This document shows, one piece after another, positions 1 to 8,119 of a stretch of DNA of 64,000 nt. Below the pieces are notes generated by a model. It searched no databases, was not told where the DNA came from, and was given only the letters and a program-made list of their open reading frames with translations. The number at the start of each line of letters is the position of its first letter. The stretch's first letter is position 1. A program made the translations under genes and the position numbers. Source of the DNA: Deltaproteobacteria bacterium (GTDB lineage: Bacteria > Desulfobacterota > Desulfobacteria > Desulfobacterales > Desulfosarcinaceae); the NCBI GenBank assembly GCA_021824175.1, contig JAKALP010000006.1:1-64000 (forward strand), in the 5' to 3' direction.

Positions 1-4
1 GAAC

Positions 5-106
5 ATGATTAAAAAAGAAACATCCCTCAAAAAAAAGAGTATCAAGACCAAGCGCCTCAGGGCCGGTTGGGATAATGACTATTTGTTGAAGGTCTTAAAT
101 GGATGA
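5..106 (+). CDS. possible small basic ORF or 3-prime end of a gene entering the window
   Basis: An open frame of 33 codons runs from ATG at 5 to TGA at 104-106. The product is very Lys-rich at the N-terminus and ends RAGWDNDYLLKVLNG. The frame is open to the window edge, so this may be the tail of a longer gene, and the start codon is not established. A basic segment followed by a Trp-containing acidic tail is vaguely like the C-terminus of some MazE/AbrB-type antitoxins, but this is too short to assign. Nothing recognisable lies between 107 and 262. Confidence 0.25.
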   Translation: MIKKETSLKKKSIKTKRLRAGWDNDYLLKVLNG

Positions 107-262
107 TTTCCAAATGCGGTTACCCTGAGTACATTTGACGGCTGGATGGCAAAATTCATCCGGGTATGATAATGTCCGCTGCATTGCAGGCCGCATATGA
201 TAATTATCTCCCAATAACCGTTAGCCCGCGTGCCCGCCGCATGGAGGAGGGCGAACCTGGTT

Positions 263-985
263 ATGAGCAAAAGAACGGAATTTCCAATGACTTATGCTGA
301 GTTCAACAAAGCCGTGACCATCTCCAAAAGAGATATCTACAAAGCCACCATTGCCGAAAACCGCGAAACCATGCGGGTCAAGAAGGAAAAGACGGTCGTC
401 AAAAACCTTGAAAAGATCTTCGGCGCGGTGTTGAAAATCAGCAATCGCAAAGGGTTCAAGGCCATGAGCATGCGCGACTTGAGCCGTGAGAGCGGCCTGA
501 GCATGGGGGCTTTGTACACCTATTTCTCTAGCAAGGATGAATTGCTGGAAATGCTTCAGAACCAGCGCCGTTCCATTTCCGAAAAAATTCTGCGCGAGCG
601 GGTGGCCCAGGAATCGACCCCCCAGGGCAAGCTCAAAGCCGCGGTTTACACCCATCTCTATCTCAGCGAAGCCATGCAGCCCTGGTACTTCTTTTCCTTC
701 ATGGAGGCCAAGAATCTCAACAAGCTCGAACGGGAAAAAGCCGTGGCCAGCGACCTGGGTCTTGAAAAAATATTTGAAGCCATCATTACCCAGGGTCAGG
801 AAGCAGGGGTATTCCGCCAACGGGACAGCCGGCTGACGGCCAGCATCATCCAGGGCATGCTTCAAGATTGGTATCTAAAACACTCCAAGTACGCCAAACG
901 CGACATCACCGTGGATCAGTATGCCGAGACGATCAATGAATTCCTGCTGGCCTTTTTGACCCCGCCCTCGGACGGCAAGGCGTAA
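263..985 (+). CDS. TetR/AcrR-family transcriptional regulator
   Basis: A 240-residue DNA-binding repressor of the TetR family. An N-terminal extension of about 50 residues precedes the helix-turn-helix. The segment KAMSMRDLSRESGLSMGALYTYFSSKDEL is recast here by its diagnostic pieces: MRDLSRESG (recognition helices) and YTYFSSKDEL, the typical TetR ending of the HTH. The C-terminal ligand domain contains the block QPWYFFSFMEA and is not informative about the ligand. I chose ATG 263 rather than the upstream in-frame GTG-like start because GGAGGAGG lies at 243-250. ATG 287 is an alternative. The gene lies upstream of, and in the same direction as, the CoA-ester genes. A near-perfect palindrome in the spacer (1074-1099) is a good candidate for its operator. 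By analogy with FadR/PaaR-like TetR proteins the effector may be an acyl-CoA, but this is inference. Confidence 0.9.
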   Translation: MSKRTEFPMTYAEFNKAVTISKRDIYKATIAENRETMRVKKEKTVVKNLEKIFGAVLKISNRKGFKAMSMRDLSRESGLSMGALYTYFSSKDELLEMLQNQRRSISEKILRERVAQESTPQGKLKAAVYTHLYLSEAMQPWYFFSFMEAKNLNKLEREKAVASDLGLEKIFEAIITQGQEAGVFRQRDSRLTASIIQGMLQDWYLKHSKYAKRDITVDQYAETINEFLLAFLTPPSDGKA

Positions 986-1073
986 CAACCCGAACTTAGA
1001 CCTTATTCCAAGCCATCAGAAAATGGATACGACTCACGTTGGGCAGGGCACCGTCTTTTGATTCAGATTCATA

Positions 1074-1099
1074 AAAAATAGAACGAGCGTTCGATTTTT
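1074..1099. promoter_or_regulatory. palindromic operator candidate for the TetR regulator
   Basis: Two 12-bp arms (AAAAATAGAACG and CGTTCGATTTTT) flank a central AG and match as an inverted repeat at 11 of 12 positions. The core GAACGAGCGTTC resembles TetR/FadR-type operators. It lies just upstream of a TTGACA box and 166 bp upstream of the dehydratase start. Confidence 0.7.
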
Positions 1100-1103
1100 T
1101 TCG

Positions 1104-1132
1104 TTGACACGTTTCAGGCCGGCTGTTAAGCT
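1104..1132 (+). promoter_or_regulatory. sigma-70-like promoter of the CoA-ester operon
   Basis: A perfect -35 box TTGACA (1104-1109), a 17-bp spacer and a weak -10 box TAAGCT (1127-1132). The -35 box begins five bases after the palindrome, so a bound TetR protein would block polymerase. The weak -10 box makes the exact promoter uncertain. Confidence 0.5.
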
Positions 1133-1264
1133 TTTAAAAGTTTAAAACCCCGACAGGGTATGCATTTGGAGAAGGCGGCGCGCTTCTCCGGCCGTTTTCG
1201 AGTGAAGACGGTTCAATTTATATCAAGCCTTTGGTCCCGGCCTATCCGGATGAGGAGGAAAGAA

Positions 1265-2761
1265 ATGAGGACAAAACAGGATTATATCAATGGTCTGTCC
1301 AAAATGAAGCGCAATGTCTTTTTCAACGGCCAACGCATCGACCGCACCGATGAGCTCCAGATGGCCTGTCTCAACACCATCGGCACCACCTACGAGGAGG
1401 CGGCCAAGCCTGAAAACCAGGAGCTGTGCACCGCTATTTCCCACCTCACCGGCGAACGCATCAATCGTTTCACCCATATTCATCAAAACAAAGAGGACCT
1501 TCACAAGAAGCAGGACATGACCCGCATGTTGTGCCAGAAGGTGGGCGGCTGCATCCAACGTTGCATGGGCATCGACGCCACCAACGCCGTCTACAATGTC
1601 TCCTATGAAGCTGACAAGCAGAACAAAGGCGAAACCCAATATCACGCCAATTTTAAAACGTGGCTCACCCGCTTCCAGCGGGAAGACCTGGTCTCCGCCG
1701 GCGCCCAGACCGATGTCAAGGGCGACCGCATGCTGCGCCCGGCTGAGCAGCCCGACCCCGGCGCCTATGTGCGCATCAAGGAGCGCCTCAAGGACGGCAT
1801 CGTGGTGGAAGGGTGCAAGCTGCACATTTCCGAAGCGTCAGTTTCCGACGAAGTACTGGTCTTCCCCACCCGCGCCCTGCGCAAGGAAGACAAGGATTAC
1901 GCCGTGGCCTTTGCCGTGCCGGGCGACTGGGACGGCCTGAAGCAAGTCGTCACCATCCACCAGCTGCGCCCCCGCGAGCACTACAAACGTGGTTTTTCCC
2001 ACGGCGCCACCGACTCCTACATGATCTTCGACAACTGCTTCGTGCCCTGGGACCGGGTCTTTCTGGCCGGCGAACATCAACATGGTGGTGTGCTGGCCCT
2101 GCTCTTCGCCCTGTTCCATCGTCACTCCTACTCGGGTTGCAAACCGGCCATCGGCGATATCGTCCTGGGCACCGCGGCCCTGGCCGCCGAGGTCAACAAT
2201 GTGCATAAGGCCGAACATGTGCGTGAAAAACTGGCCGAGATCATCATGACCACCGAGCTGGGCTATGCCGCTGGCTACACGGCCTCGGATCTGGGCAAAC
2301 CGGAAGTCTATATTCCCGGCGTGGGCTTCATGCCCTATGGCCCCGGCTCTTATATTCCCCATTCCATTTACTGCAATGTGGGCCGCTGTCTGTCGGGCGA
2401 AGCGGTCTATCGCGAAGCCGAAATGCTGTGCGACATCGCCGGCGGCGTGGTGGCCACCTTCCCCCACGAACGCGATTTCGCCAATCCCGAGACCGGCGAG
2501 CTGCTGATGAAATACACCAAACGCAATCCCAATATGCCGGCGGAGGATCAGGCCCAATTCTGGCGCTACCTGGGCGACATGCTCTGCTCAGCCATGGGCG
2601 GCATCACCAACGTGGGCAACTACCATGGCGGCGGATCGCCCATCATGGAGCAGATCGCCATCACCACCCAGTACGACATCGAATCACGCAAGAAAGTGGT
2701 GCGCTACATCGCCGGCATGAGCGGCGGGGATCGCGAAGCCCTGGCGAAAAAGAAGAACTAG
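1265..2761 (+). CDS. abfD: 4-hydroxybutyryl-CoA dehydratase / vinylacetyl-CoA delta-isomerase
   Basis: A 498-residue flavin and [4Fe-4S] enzyme. In the characterised family it dehydrates 4-hydroxybutyryl-CoA to crotonyl-CoA and isomerises vinylacetyl-CoA, a radical reaction in anaerobic GABA/succinate fermentation and in autotrophic cycles. The length fits the family (about 485-490). The cluster ligands known from Clostridium aminobutyricum (Cys99, Cys103, His292, Cys299) have clear counterparts: C96 and C100 in CIQRC, and H285 and C292 in HRHSYSGC, with identical spacing. ATG 1265 was chosen over upstream in-frame starts because GAGGAGGAAAG ends just before it. It is the first gene after the predicted operator/promoter and is followed by an SDR. 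The sequence supports an active enzyme. The physiological substrate is not proved, since members of this family occur in genomes without a 4-hydroxybutyrate pathway. Confidence 0.9.
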   Translation: MRTKQDYINGLSKMKRNVFFNGQRIDRTDELQMACLNTIGTTYEEAAKPENQELCTAISHLTGERINRFTHIHQNKEDLHKKQDMTRMLCQKVGGCIQRCMGIDATNAVYNVSYEADKQNKGETQYHANFKTWLTRFQREDLVSAGAQTDVKGDRMLRPAEQPDPGAYVRIKERLKDGIVVEGCKLHISEASVSDEVLVFPTRALRKEDKDYAVAFAVPGDWDGLKQVVTIHQLRPREHYKRGFSHGATDSYMIFDNCFVPWDRVFLAGEHQHGGVLALLFALFHRHSYSGCKPAIGDIVLGTAALAAEVNNVHKAEHVREKLAEIIMTTELGYAAGYTASDLGKPEVYIPGVGFMPYGPGSYIPHSIYCNVGRCLSGEAVYREAEMLCDIAGGVVATFPHERDFANPETGELLMKYTKRNPNMPAEDQAQFWRYLGDMLCSAMGGITNVGNYHGGGSPIMEQIAITTQYDIESRKKVVRYIAGMSGGDREALAKKKN

Positions 2762-2791
2762 CGCCTTTCGATTGCTTTTGAATGCCATTCG

Positions 2792-2825
2792 ATGTACCCC
2801 TTTCCGGACCTGGAAAGGGGTACAT
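2792..2825 (+). terminator. intercistronic hairpin between abfD and SDR
   Basis: A perfect 14-bp inverted repeat (ATGTACCCCTTTCC and its complement) with a 6-base loop GGACCT. There is no clear run of T after it, so it may be an attenuator or an mRNA-processing/stability hairpin rather than a strong terminator. Confidence 0.55.
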
Positions 2826-2856
2826 TCGTTGTTATGATAAAAGGAGAACGCAATCG

Positions 2857-3660
2857 ATGAGTCAGAATAATAAGGGTCGTTTAGCGGACAAAGTCGCCAT
2901 CCTCACTGGCGCGGCCAGCGGCATCGGGCGGGCCACGGCCGTACTTTTCGCCCGGGAAGGCGCCACGGTGGCGATAGCGGATATGCAGGAACAGGCCCTG
3001 GCCGAGACCTTGAAGATGGTCCAGGAGGTCGGCGGCCAAGGCATCACCCGCAAGACCAACGTATCCGTGGAAGAAGAGGTCAAGGCCTTGGTGGACGCCG
3101 CTTTATCCACATTCGGGCGCGTCGATATTGTCTGCAACAACGCCGGCATCACCGGCAGCCATGGCGGGCCGGAGGAGTGGGCGGGCGAAGATTGGCAACG
3201 GGTGTACAGCGTCAACGTGCTCGGAGCGGTCTACTCCACCAAGCATGTGGCCGCGCATATGCAGGAGCGCCGCTCGGGCGCCATTGTCAACACCGCTTCG
3301 GTGGCCGGCATCCGCTCGGGCGCCGGCGGCAATGCCTACAGCGCCAGCAAGGCTGCCCTAATCAACTTCACCATGACCTCCGCCTGCGATTTCGGCGGCT
3401 TCAACATCCGCGTCAACGCGGTCTGTCCGGGATTGATCGAGACCGGCATGACCAAGCCGGTGTTCGACTATGCCCGGGCCAAGGGCAAGGAAGAGAAACT
3501 GGGTTCCCGTTGCGAACTGCGGCGTTACGGCCGCCCCGAAGAGGTGGCCGCCGCCATTCTCTTCCTGGCCAGCGACGAGGCCAGCTACATCACCGGACAG
3601 GCTTTGCCCGTGGATGGCGGCAACACGGCGTCGTTGAACCTGCCGGGGATGAAGTATTAA
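2857..3660 (+). CDS. short-chain dehydrogenase/reductase (SDR)
   Basis: A 267-residue classical SDR with an NAD(P)-binding Rossmann fold. The glycine motif TGAASGIG sits near residue 16, NNAG in the middle, and the catalytic YSASK carries the Tyr and Lys. The C-terminal block VDGGN is typical of the family. ATG 2857 is used because AAGGAGA precedes it by about ten bases. Next to a 4-hydroxybutyryl-CoA dehydratase and a thiolase it plausibly oxidises or reduces a hydroxyacyl-CoA or its free acid or aldehyde. SDR substrate specificity cannot be read from sequence alone. It shares direction with its neighbours and is separated from abfD by a hairpin. Confidence 0.88.
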   Translation: MSQNNKGRLADKVAILTGAASGIGRATAVLFAREGATVAIADMQEQALAETLKMVQEVGGQGITRKTNVSVEEEVKALVDAALSTFGRVDIVCNNAGITGSHGGPEEWAGEDWQRVYSVNVLGAVYSTKHVAAHMQERRSGAIVNTASVAGIRSGAGGNAYSASKAALINFTMTSACDFGGFNIRVNAVCPGLIETGMTKPVFDYARAKGKEEKLGSRCELRRYGRPEEVAAAILFLASDEASYITGQALPVDGGNTASLNLPGMKY

Positions 3661-3665
3661 CAATA

Positions 3666-3790
3666 GTTTTAAGTTTAAAGTTTTAAGTTTAAAGTTGAGG
3701 TCTGCTGGCATTGAGTGTTTTACTACTCAAATAAAAATCCAATAGCAGGAACTGCTTAACTTTAAACTTTAGACTTCACACTTTAAACTC
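3666..3790. repeat. two opposed 7-bp-period A/T-rich arrays
   Basis: At 3666-3697 the units TTTTAAG and TTTAAAG alternate. At 3756-3790 the complementary units CTTTAAA, CTTTAGA, CTTCACA and CTTTAAA occur. Both have a 7-bp period and are inverted relative to one another, so they could fold. They occupy the spacer between the SDR and the ferredoxin-type gene. A similar array lies at 8029-8057. Confidence 0.7.
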
Positions 3791-3829
3791 TTTTCTTCCG
3801 CTATGTTCCTCAATGATTAGGAGGACCCA

Positions 3830-4924
3830 ATGAACGAACCCATCTATAAAAAACTCCGCGAACAGCTCGATCAATACTCCATCGGTTTTCCGGCCACCCA
3901 ATCCGGAGTAGAATTCAAAATCCTCAAGCGGCTCTTCACCGAAGCAGAGGCCGACCTCTATCTGCAACTGGCCATGATGCTGGAATCGCCCGAATCCGTG
4001 GCCGAACGCACCGGACGGGATCTTAAGCAGGTGCGCGAAATGCTGGAGACCATGGCTCGCAAAGGATTGATCTTCCGGCTGCGCAAGGGCCAAACAGTCA
4101 AATATGCGGCCGTGGCATTCGTCATCGGCTCCTACGAATTCCAGTTGAAGAACATGGACCGGGAACTGGCCCAGCTGGTGGAAGATTATATGCAAGAAGG
4201 CTTCATGAATCTTTCGCCCCAGAATAATATCGCGCCGCTGCGCACCGTGCCAGTGCACCAGTCCGTGCCGCTGAGCCATCCGGTGGCGCCCTATGCCCAG
4301 GCCCGGGAGATGATCAAAACCAAAGATAAAATCGCCCTGGCCGATTGCATCTGCCGCGTGCAGCAGGGACTCCTCGACAAGGGTTGCGACAAACCCAAAG
4401 AAGTATGCCTCTCCTTTGGCTCCCACGCCGATTACTATGTGGAGAATAGACTGGGTCGCTATATCTCCCAGGAAGAGGCGCTGGCCGTGCTGGATCAGTG
4501 TGAAAAAGCGGGCCTGGTCAACCAGCCGGCCAACATGATCAACCCCGGCGGCATGTGCAACTGCTGCGGCGATTGCTGCGGTCTGCTGCGGGCGCTGAAC
4601 AAATTGCCCAAGCCGGCCGAGGCGGTGTTCAACGATTACTATGCCCAAGTCACGGCCGAGCAGTGCACCTCCTGCGAGATGTGCCTGGAGCGCTGCCAGA
4701 TGGCGGCCATCACCATGAACAGCGATGGGGTGGCTGAGGTCAGCACCGATCGTTGTATCGGCTGCGGCTTGTGCGTCACCACTTGCCCGGTGGAAGCCAT
4801 CACGTTGCTGCTCAAACCCGAAGCCCAGCGCACCAACCCGCCCGCCAGCGGCCGGGACCTGATGATGTCCACGGCCAAGGTGCGGGGCACTTCGGTGATT
4901 CCGCTCTCCATGGGGGGAAAGTAA
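3830..4924 (+). CDS. winged-helix plus 4Fe-4S dicluster ferredoxin-type protein
   Basis: A 364-residue cytoplasmic protein. Residues about 35-100 look like a winged-helix segment (SPESVAERTGRDLKQVREML, then a hydrophobic strand). A middle region carries scattered Cys, including CICR and the unusual run CNCCGDCCG near residue 245. The C-terminus has two ferredoxin motifs, CTSCEMCLERC and CIGCGLCVTTCP, each able to hold a [4Fe-4S] cluster. The start has AGGAGGACCCA before it. Proteins of this make-up occur beside beta-oxidation and CoA-ester genes in anaerobic deltaproteobacteria, where they may pass electrons or act as a redox-sensing regulator. The role here is inferred. It sits between SDR and thiolase in the same direction. 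Confidence 0.8.
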   Translation: MNEPIYKKLREQLDQYSIGFPATQSGVEFKILKRLFTEAEADLYLQLAMMLESPESVAERTGRDLKQVREMLETMARKGLIFRLRKGQTVKYAAVAFVIGSYEFQLKNMDRELAQLVEDYMQEGFMNLSPQNNIAPLRTVPVHQSVPLSHPVAPYAQAREMIKTKDKIALADCICRVQQGLLDKGCDKPKEVCLSFGSHADYYVENRLGRYISQEEALAVLDQCEKAGLVNQPANMINPGGMCNCCGDCCGLLRALNKLPKPAEAVFNDYYAQVTAEQCTSCEMCLERCQMAAITMNSDGVAEVSTDRCIGCGLCVTTCPVEAITLLLKPEAQRTNPPASGRDLMMSTAKVRGTSVIPLSMGGK

Positions 4925-5263
4925 AGGGAAGAGACTGAGGGACAAAGGGACAGAGGCGCAAAGGCACAAAGGGGCAAAGTAAATCTCCTCGTTCCCACGC
5001 AGAGCGCGGGAACGAGTGAACGCAAGGCACTAGAATGATGGGAATGGGAAAAGAGTCTATTATTCTGGCTCCTGAATTCTGACTTCTGAATTCTCGCGTT
5101 ACCCGAGCGGTTGCTTTTGCTCTGTACTTGTCGTATGTCGTCAGATCCTCGGCAGCGCACATACGGCCCACGACGATCGCATTATCTTATGGGAATCTGG
5201 ATTCCCATTGTTTTTAAGCAAAGGGATTGGGTTCATAATACACTATTCAAAGGAGAGAGAAAC
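4925..5263. repeat. 339-bp spacer filled with repeats
   Basis: No gene is seen. From 4926 to 4979 there is an 8-bp-period array (GGACAAAG, GGACAGAG, GCGCAAAG, GCACAAAG). At 4988-5016 there is a REP-like palindrome CTCGTTCCCACGC-AGAG-CGCGGGAACGAG with one mismatch. At about 5069-5095 a short CTGAATTCTGACTTCTGAATTC-type direct repeat follows. The thiolase ribosome site (AAAGGAGAG) begins at 5249. Confidence 0.75.
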
Positions 5264-6472
5264 ATGTCAGGAAGAGAAGTTGTATTCGTGGATGGCGTTC
5301 GCACCGCTTTTGGCCGCATGGGCGGCACTTTGCGCGATATTCCCATGGCCAAGCTGGCCAGCATCGCCATCAAAGGGTTGTTGACCAAGACCAAGATCAT
5401 GGAAAAAGCCAAGGTGGATACCGTCATGCTGGGCTCGGCGGCCCACTGCTCGGTGGCCCTCAACCCGGCCCGCTGGGCCTTGCTGGATGCCGGCATGCCG
5501 TATGAAACCGCTTGCTCCTACGTGGAGATGCAGTGTGGTTCGGCCATCGATTCCATCAATCACTGCGCCTGGAAGATCCTGGCCGGCCAGTCCGAAATCG
5601 CCATTGCCGGCGGCAGCGAGTCCTACAGCCAGATTCCGGCCAAGTTCTCCATGTCCGTGGAACCCTACAAACTGATCCCGCCCATGCCCTTGCACACCAC
5701 CCTGTCGCCTGTAAAGGATGAACAGATCGGTATGGGCCTCACCGCCGAAAATCTACAGAAGATGTACAACATTCCCCGGCAAGCCTCGGATGAATTCGCC
5801 TACAATAGTCAAATGCGCGCCACGGAAGCCATGAAAGCCGGCTATTTCAAAGAAGAGATCACCCCCGTGGTGTTCCCGGCCACCAAAAAGACCCCTGAAA
5901 AGGTGTTTGCCGTGGATGAGCATCCCCGCAGCGATACCACCCTGGAAGGTTTGGCCAAACTACCGCCGGCTTTCAGCAAGGACGGCACCGTGACCGCGGG
6001 CAACGCCTCGGGCCGCAATGATGGTGGTGCCATGGTGTTGATGATGACCGCCGAAAAAGCCAAACAGTTGGGCTACAAACCCATGGCCAAATGGCTGGCC
6101 GGCGCCGACTTTGGCGTGGACCCCAAAATCATGGGCATCGGGCCGGCCTACGCGGTGTGCATGGCTCTCAAACGGCTCGGCCTGAAGATCAAAGACATGG
6201 ATGTCATGGAGTGCAATGAAGCCTTTGCCGTGCAGAACCTGGCGGTGATCAAAGAGATCGAGAAGCAGATGGACGAGAAAATCGACATGTCCAAGTGGAA
6301 TCCCCTGGGCGGCGCCATTGCCTTCGGCCATCCCAATGGAGCTTCGGGCGCCCGCATCTGCATGTTCACCATGCGTGAATTGATCCGGCGCGGCGGCCGC
6401 TACGGCTTCTTCAGCTCCTGCTGCGGCGGCGGTCTGGGCGTGGCCACCGTCATCGAGAACCTACAGCGATAA
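5264..6472 (+). CDS. thiolase (acetyl-CoA C-acyltransferase)
   Basis: A 402-residue thiolase that cleaves 3-oxoacyl-CoA with CoA, or condenses two acyl-CoA. The nucleophile is C91 in MQCGSA. NEAF is present, the His of GHPNGASGAR is near residue 356 and the second Cys, near residue 386, lies in SSCCGGG, where most thiolases have CIGGG. The full family length and all catalytic positions indicate an active enzyme. ATG 5264 follows AAAGGAGAGAGAAAC. It is the last gene of the plus-strand run before a strong terminator at 6569. With the dehydratase and SDR it would complete a route from C4 hydroxy-CoA to acetyl-CoA, but chain-length preference cannot be deduced. Confidence 0.92.
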   Translation: MSGREVVFVDGVRTAFGRMGGTLRDIPMAKLASIAIKGLLTKTKIMEKAKVDTVMLGSAAHCSVALNPARWALLDAGMPYETACSYVEMQCGSAIDSINHCAWKILAGQSEIAIAGGSESYSQIPAKFSMSVEPYKLIPPMPLHTTLSPVKDEQIGMGLTAENLQKMYNIPRQASDEFAYNSQMRATEAMKAGYFKEEITPVVFPATKKTPEKVFAVDEHPRSDTTLEGLAKLPPAFSKDGTVTAGNASGRNDGGAMVLMMTAEKAKQLGYKPMAKWLAGADFGVDPKIMGIGPAYAVCMALKRLGLKIKDMDVMECNEAFAVQNLAVIKEIEKQMDEKIDMSKWNPLGGAIAFGHPNGASGARICMFTMRELIRRGGRYGFFSSCCGGGLGVATVIENLQR

Positions 6473-6568
6473 TTGCTCTGGCCCCAGCCTGTTTGGCTTT
6501 GATTTAGGCTCAATGGACTGGAATTTAAGCTGAGTGCCGGCAGCTAAAAAACCATTGTTACATCCCAA

Positions 6569-6612
6569 GCGCCTTGCTCCCCGTCAAAGAGGGGGGCAAG
6601 GCGCCTGTTTTA
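6569..6612 (+). terminator. rho-independent terminator after thiolase
   Basis: Stem GCGCCTTGCTCCCC (6569-6582), loop of 8, and GGGGGGCAAGGCGC (6591-6604), pairing 13 of 14, followed by CTGTTTTAT. It closes the first operon. Confidence 0.85.
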
Positions 6613-6719
6613 TGCGAGTTGGTACTTAAAAAACTTGATGTACTGTACAAACTCTCTCAAAATAGTCTTTTGGTCCAAAACCCTTCATCCTGATCTCAGC
6701 GCAGCCTTGCCTGACCTCG

Positions 6720-6929
6720 CTACTCTTTAACGGGCAGTACATGAATTGCTTTAATAATTAGCTGAATCTCATCATTCGGCTTAAGTCCCATTGCATCTAC
6801 CGATTCGGTGGTGAGAACTGAGGCCATCTCCGCGGGTACCGTAACTTCAAATTTTACCAGAGCCATTATATCTCCCTTTTTTACTGACTTGACTTTTGCT
6901 TTGATAGTATTTCTTGCGCCATATTTCAT
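6720..6929 (-). CDS. TOBE/Mop-type molybdate-binding protein
   Basis: A 69-residue protein matching one TOBE (Mop) domain: SARN-like start (GARNTIKAKVKSVKKGDIM), then VTVPAEMASVLTTESVDAMGLKPNDE and IIKAIHVLPVKE. Molbindins of this size form oligomers that bind molybdate or tungstate in the cytoplasm for molybdoenzyme assembly. The start has a very strong ribosome site, AAAGGAGGTGAT, seven bases upstream. It stands alone on the minus strand between plus-strand genes. Tungsten/molybdenum enzymes are common in this kind of anaerobe, but none is in the window. Confidence 0.88.
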   Translation of the reverse strand: MKYGARNTIKAKVKSVKKGDIMALVKFEVTVPAEMASVLTTESVDAMGLKPNDEIQLIIKAIHVLPVKE

Positions 6930-6962
6930 TTATATCACCTCCTTTCGTTTAGAATATTCCTT

Positions 6963-7034
6963 CTAAGGCATAACTTTGTTGCTCACAGCATCGCGGATAA
7001 TTACCGCAACATATTGGCGCACACCGTTCGGGTC
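6963..7034 (-). pseudogene. remnant of a gene related to the 83-residue ORF upstream
   Basis: In one minus-strand frame an open stretch after an in-frame TAG encodes QYVAVIIRDAVSNKVMP before a TAG at 6963-6965. This resembles NRVAEIIRKHSEQPESG in the neighbouring 83-residue ORF (about 7 of 17 identical, same order), and the DNA also aligns (GGATAATTWCCGC). No credible start exists, so a decayed tandem copy is likely. The match is short. Confidence 0.4.
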
Positions 7035-7127
7035 CTAAGTCGATTTTACAACTTAGACTTTAATCGTGCCTTAAATCTATCAAATCGTATTGAGAAAGCA
7101 ATATATCCGTTCTTGCCCGGACTCTCC

Positions 7128-7379
7128 TTATAGCCCACCTTCAACAACGATTTTTGCCAGTCGCGGATTTGCTCCCGATTCGGGTTGCTCACTGTGTTTA
7201 CGGATAATTTCCGCGACTCTATTTTGAAGAATTGATATTTGATCCCTGGGTACCGACAGGTGCGCAGAAATGGTTTTCATAGGGTTGCTTTGAAACGGTC
7301 TGCGCTCAGCAGCCGGCCCGATTTTACGACTAGCATTCAAGTTTTGGGGAGTGGATTGGGGCTTGATCTTACTGAACAT
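7128..7379 (-). CDS. hypothetical 83-residue protein
   Basis: A small basic protein. The N-terminal half is low complexity, and the C-terminal half (from MKTISAHLSVPRDQISILQNRVAEII) looks helical. The end, RLAKIVVEGGL, faintly recalls the C-terminal helices of FlgM-like anti-sigma factors, but this is not enough to assign a function. The ribosome site is weak. A likely internal start is the Met at residue 34. It is divergent from the XRE-cupin gene, with 90 bp between starts. Confidence 0.45.
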   Translation of the reverse strand: MFSKIKPQSTPQNLNASRKIGPAAERRPFQSNPMKTISAHLSVPRDQISILQNRVAEIIRKHSEQPESGANPRLAKIVVEGGL

Positions 7380-7469
7380 TCGAGCCTATGCTGAATCAGA
7401 TCCACTCTGCCGCCCCTTAAATTGAACTTGCCGGGTCTGACACTAATAATTCGATCAAAGGAGCTGCCC

Positions 7470-8018
7470 ATGCCGCATCCCAAGTCACCCACCCCCATTG
7501 GTAAACGCATCAAAACCTTCCGTACCCGCAAAAAAATGACGCTGAACCAACTGGCCAACGAGACCGGCTGCAGCGTCGATTGCCTCAAACGCATCGAAGA
7601 GGGCCAGGAAATTCCGCCCGTGGGCACCCTGCTGCAGCTATCGCGCGCCCTGCATATCAATTCCGGCGACCTGCTCAAGGAAGAGGCCCAGCAAGCCCGC
7701 GACAAACGGGCCGCGGCTTACACCAAGCGTACCCAGGATTACGCCTATACTTCTCTGACGCCCGGCGCCGAACACAAACACCTCAAGGCTTTTCGCATCC
7801 AGATTGCGGCCCTGCAGGAGCATAAAGGCGTGGGCTATCAGCATGAAGGCGAAGAGTTTGTCTATGTGCTCAAGGGCAATATTGAGGTGAGCGTGGGTGA
7901 GCATGTCAATCGCCTGGACAAGGGCCAATCGCTGCATTTCAACTCCGGCATCCAGCACCATATGCGCAATGTGGGCAAGAACGAAGCGGAGTTGGTGGTG
8001 GTGGTGTATGATCCGTAA
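7470..8018 (+). CDS. XRE-family regulator with C-terminal cupin domain
   Basis: A 182-residue transcriptional regulator. Residues about 10-65 form a Cro/C1-type helix-turn-helix (GKRIKTFRTRKKMTLNQLA, then CSVDCLKRIEEGQEIPP). Residues about 105-180 form a cupin_2 barrel (YQHEGEEFVYVLKG, then LHFNSGIQHHMRN) that binds a small effector or metal. ATG 7470 is chosen because AAAGGAGCTGCC precedes it; an upstream start would lack a ribosome site. The next gene in the same direction, 101 bp away, is an acyl-CoA dehydrogenase, so it may regulate that gene or the whole region. Effectors of this family range from polyamines to organic acids. Confidence 0.88.
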   Translation: MPHPKSPTPIGKRIKTFRTRKKMTLNQLANETGCSVDCLKRIEEGQEIPPVGTLLQLSRALHINSGDLLKEEAQQARDKRAAAYTKRTQDYAYTSLTPGAEHKHLKAFRIQIAALQEHKGVGYQHEGEEFVYVLKGNIEVSVGEHVNRLDKGQSLHFNSGIQHHMRNVGKNEAELVVVVYDP

Positions 8019-8028
8019 AATAGAAGCT

Positions 8029-8057
8029 GAAAACTTAACACTTAAAACTTAAAACTC
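8029..8057. repeat. 7-bp-period array
   Basis: Units AAAACTT, AACACTT, AAAACTT and AAAACTC follow one another in the XRE-cupin/acyl-CoA dehydrogenase spacer. They match the period and composition of the array at 3756-3790. Confidence 0.65.
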
Positions 8058-8119
8058 TATTTACTACCCACGGCAAATATCCGCCCAACGAAAAAGGAAG
8101 TAAATCACCGGAGCGCAAC

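Noticed and set aside
3776-4969. A 397-codon minus-strand frame over the ferredoxin-type gene
   Set aside because: The plus-strand product has two ferredoxin motifs and a good ribosome site, while the minus frame has none.
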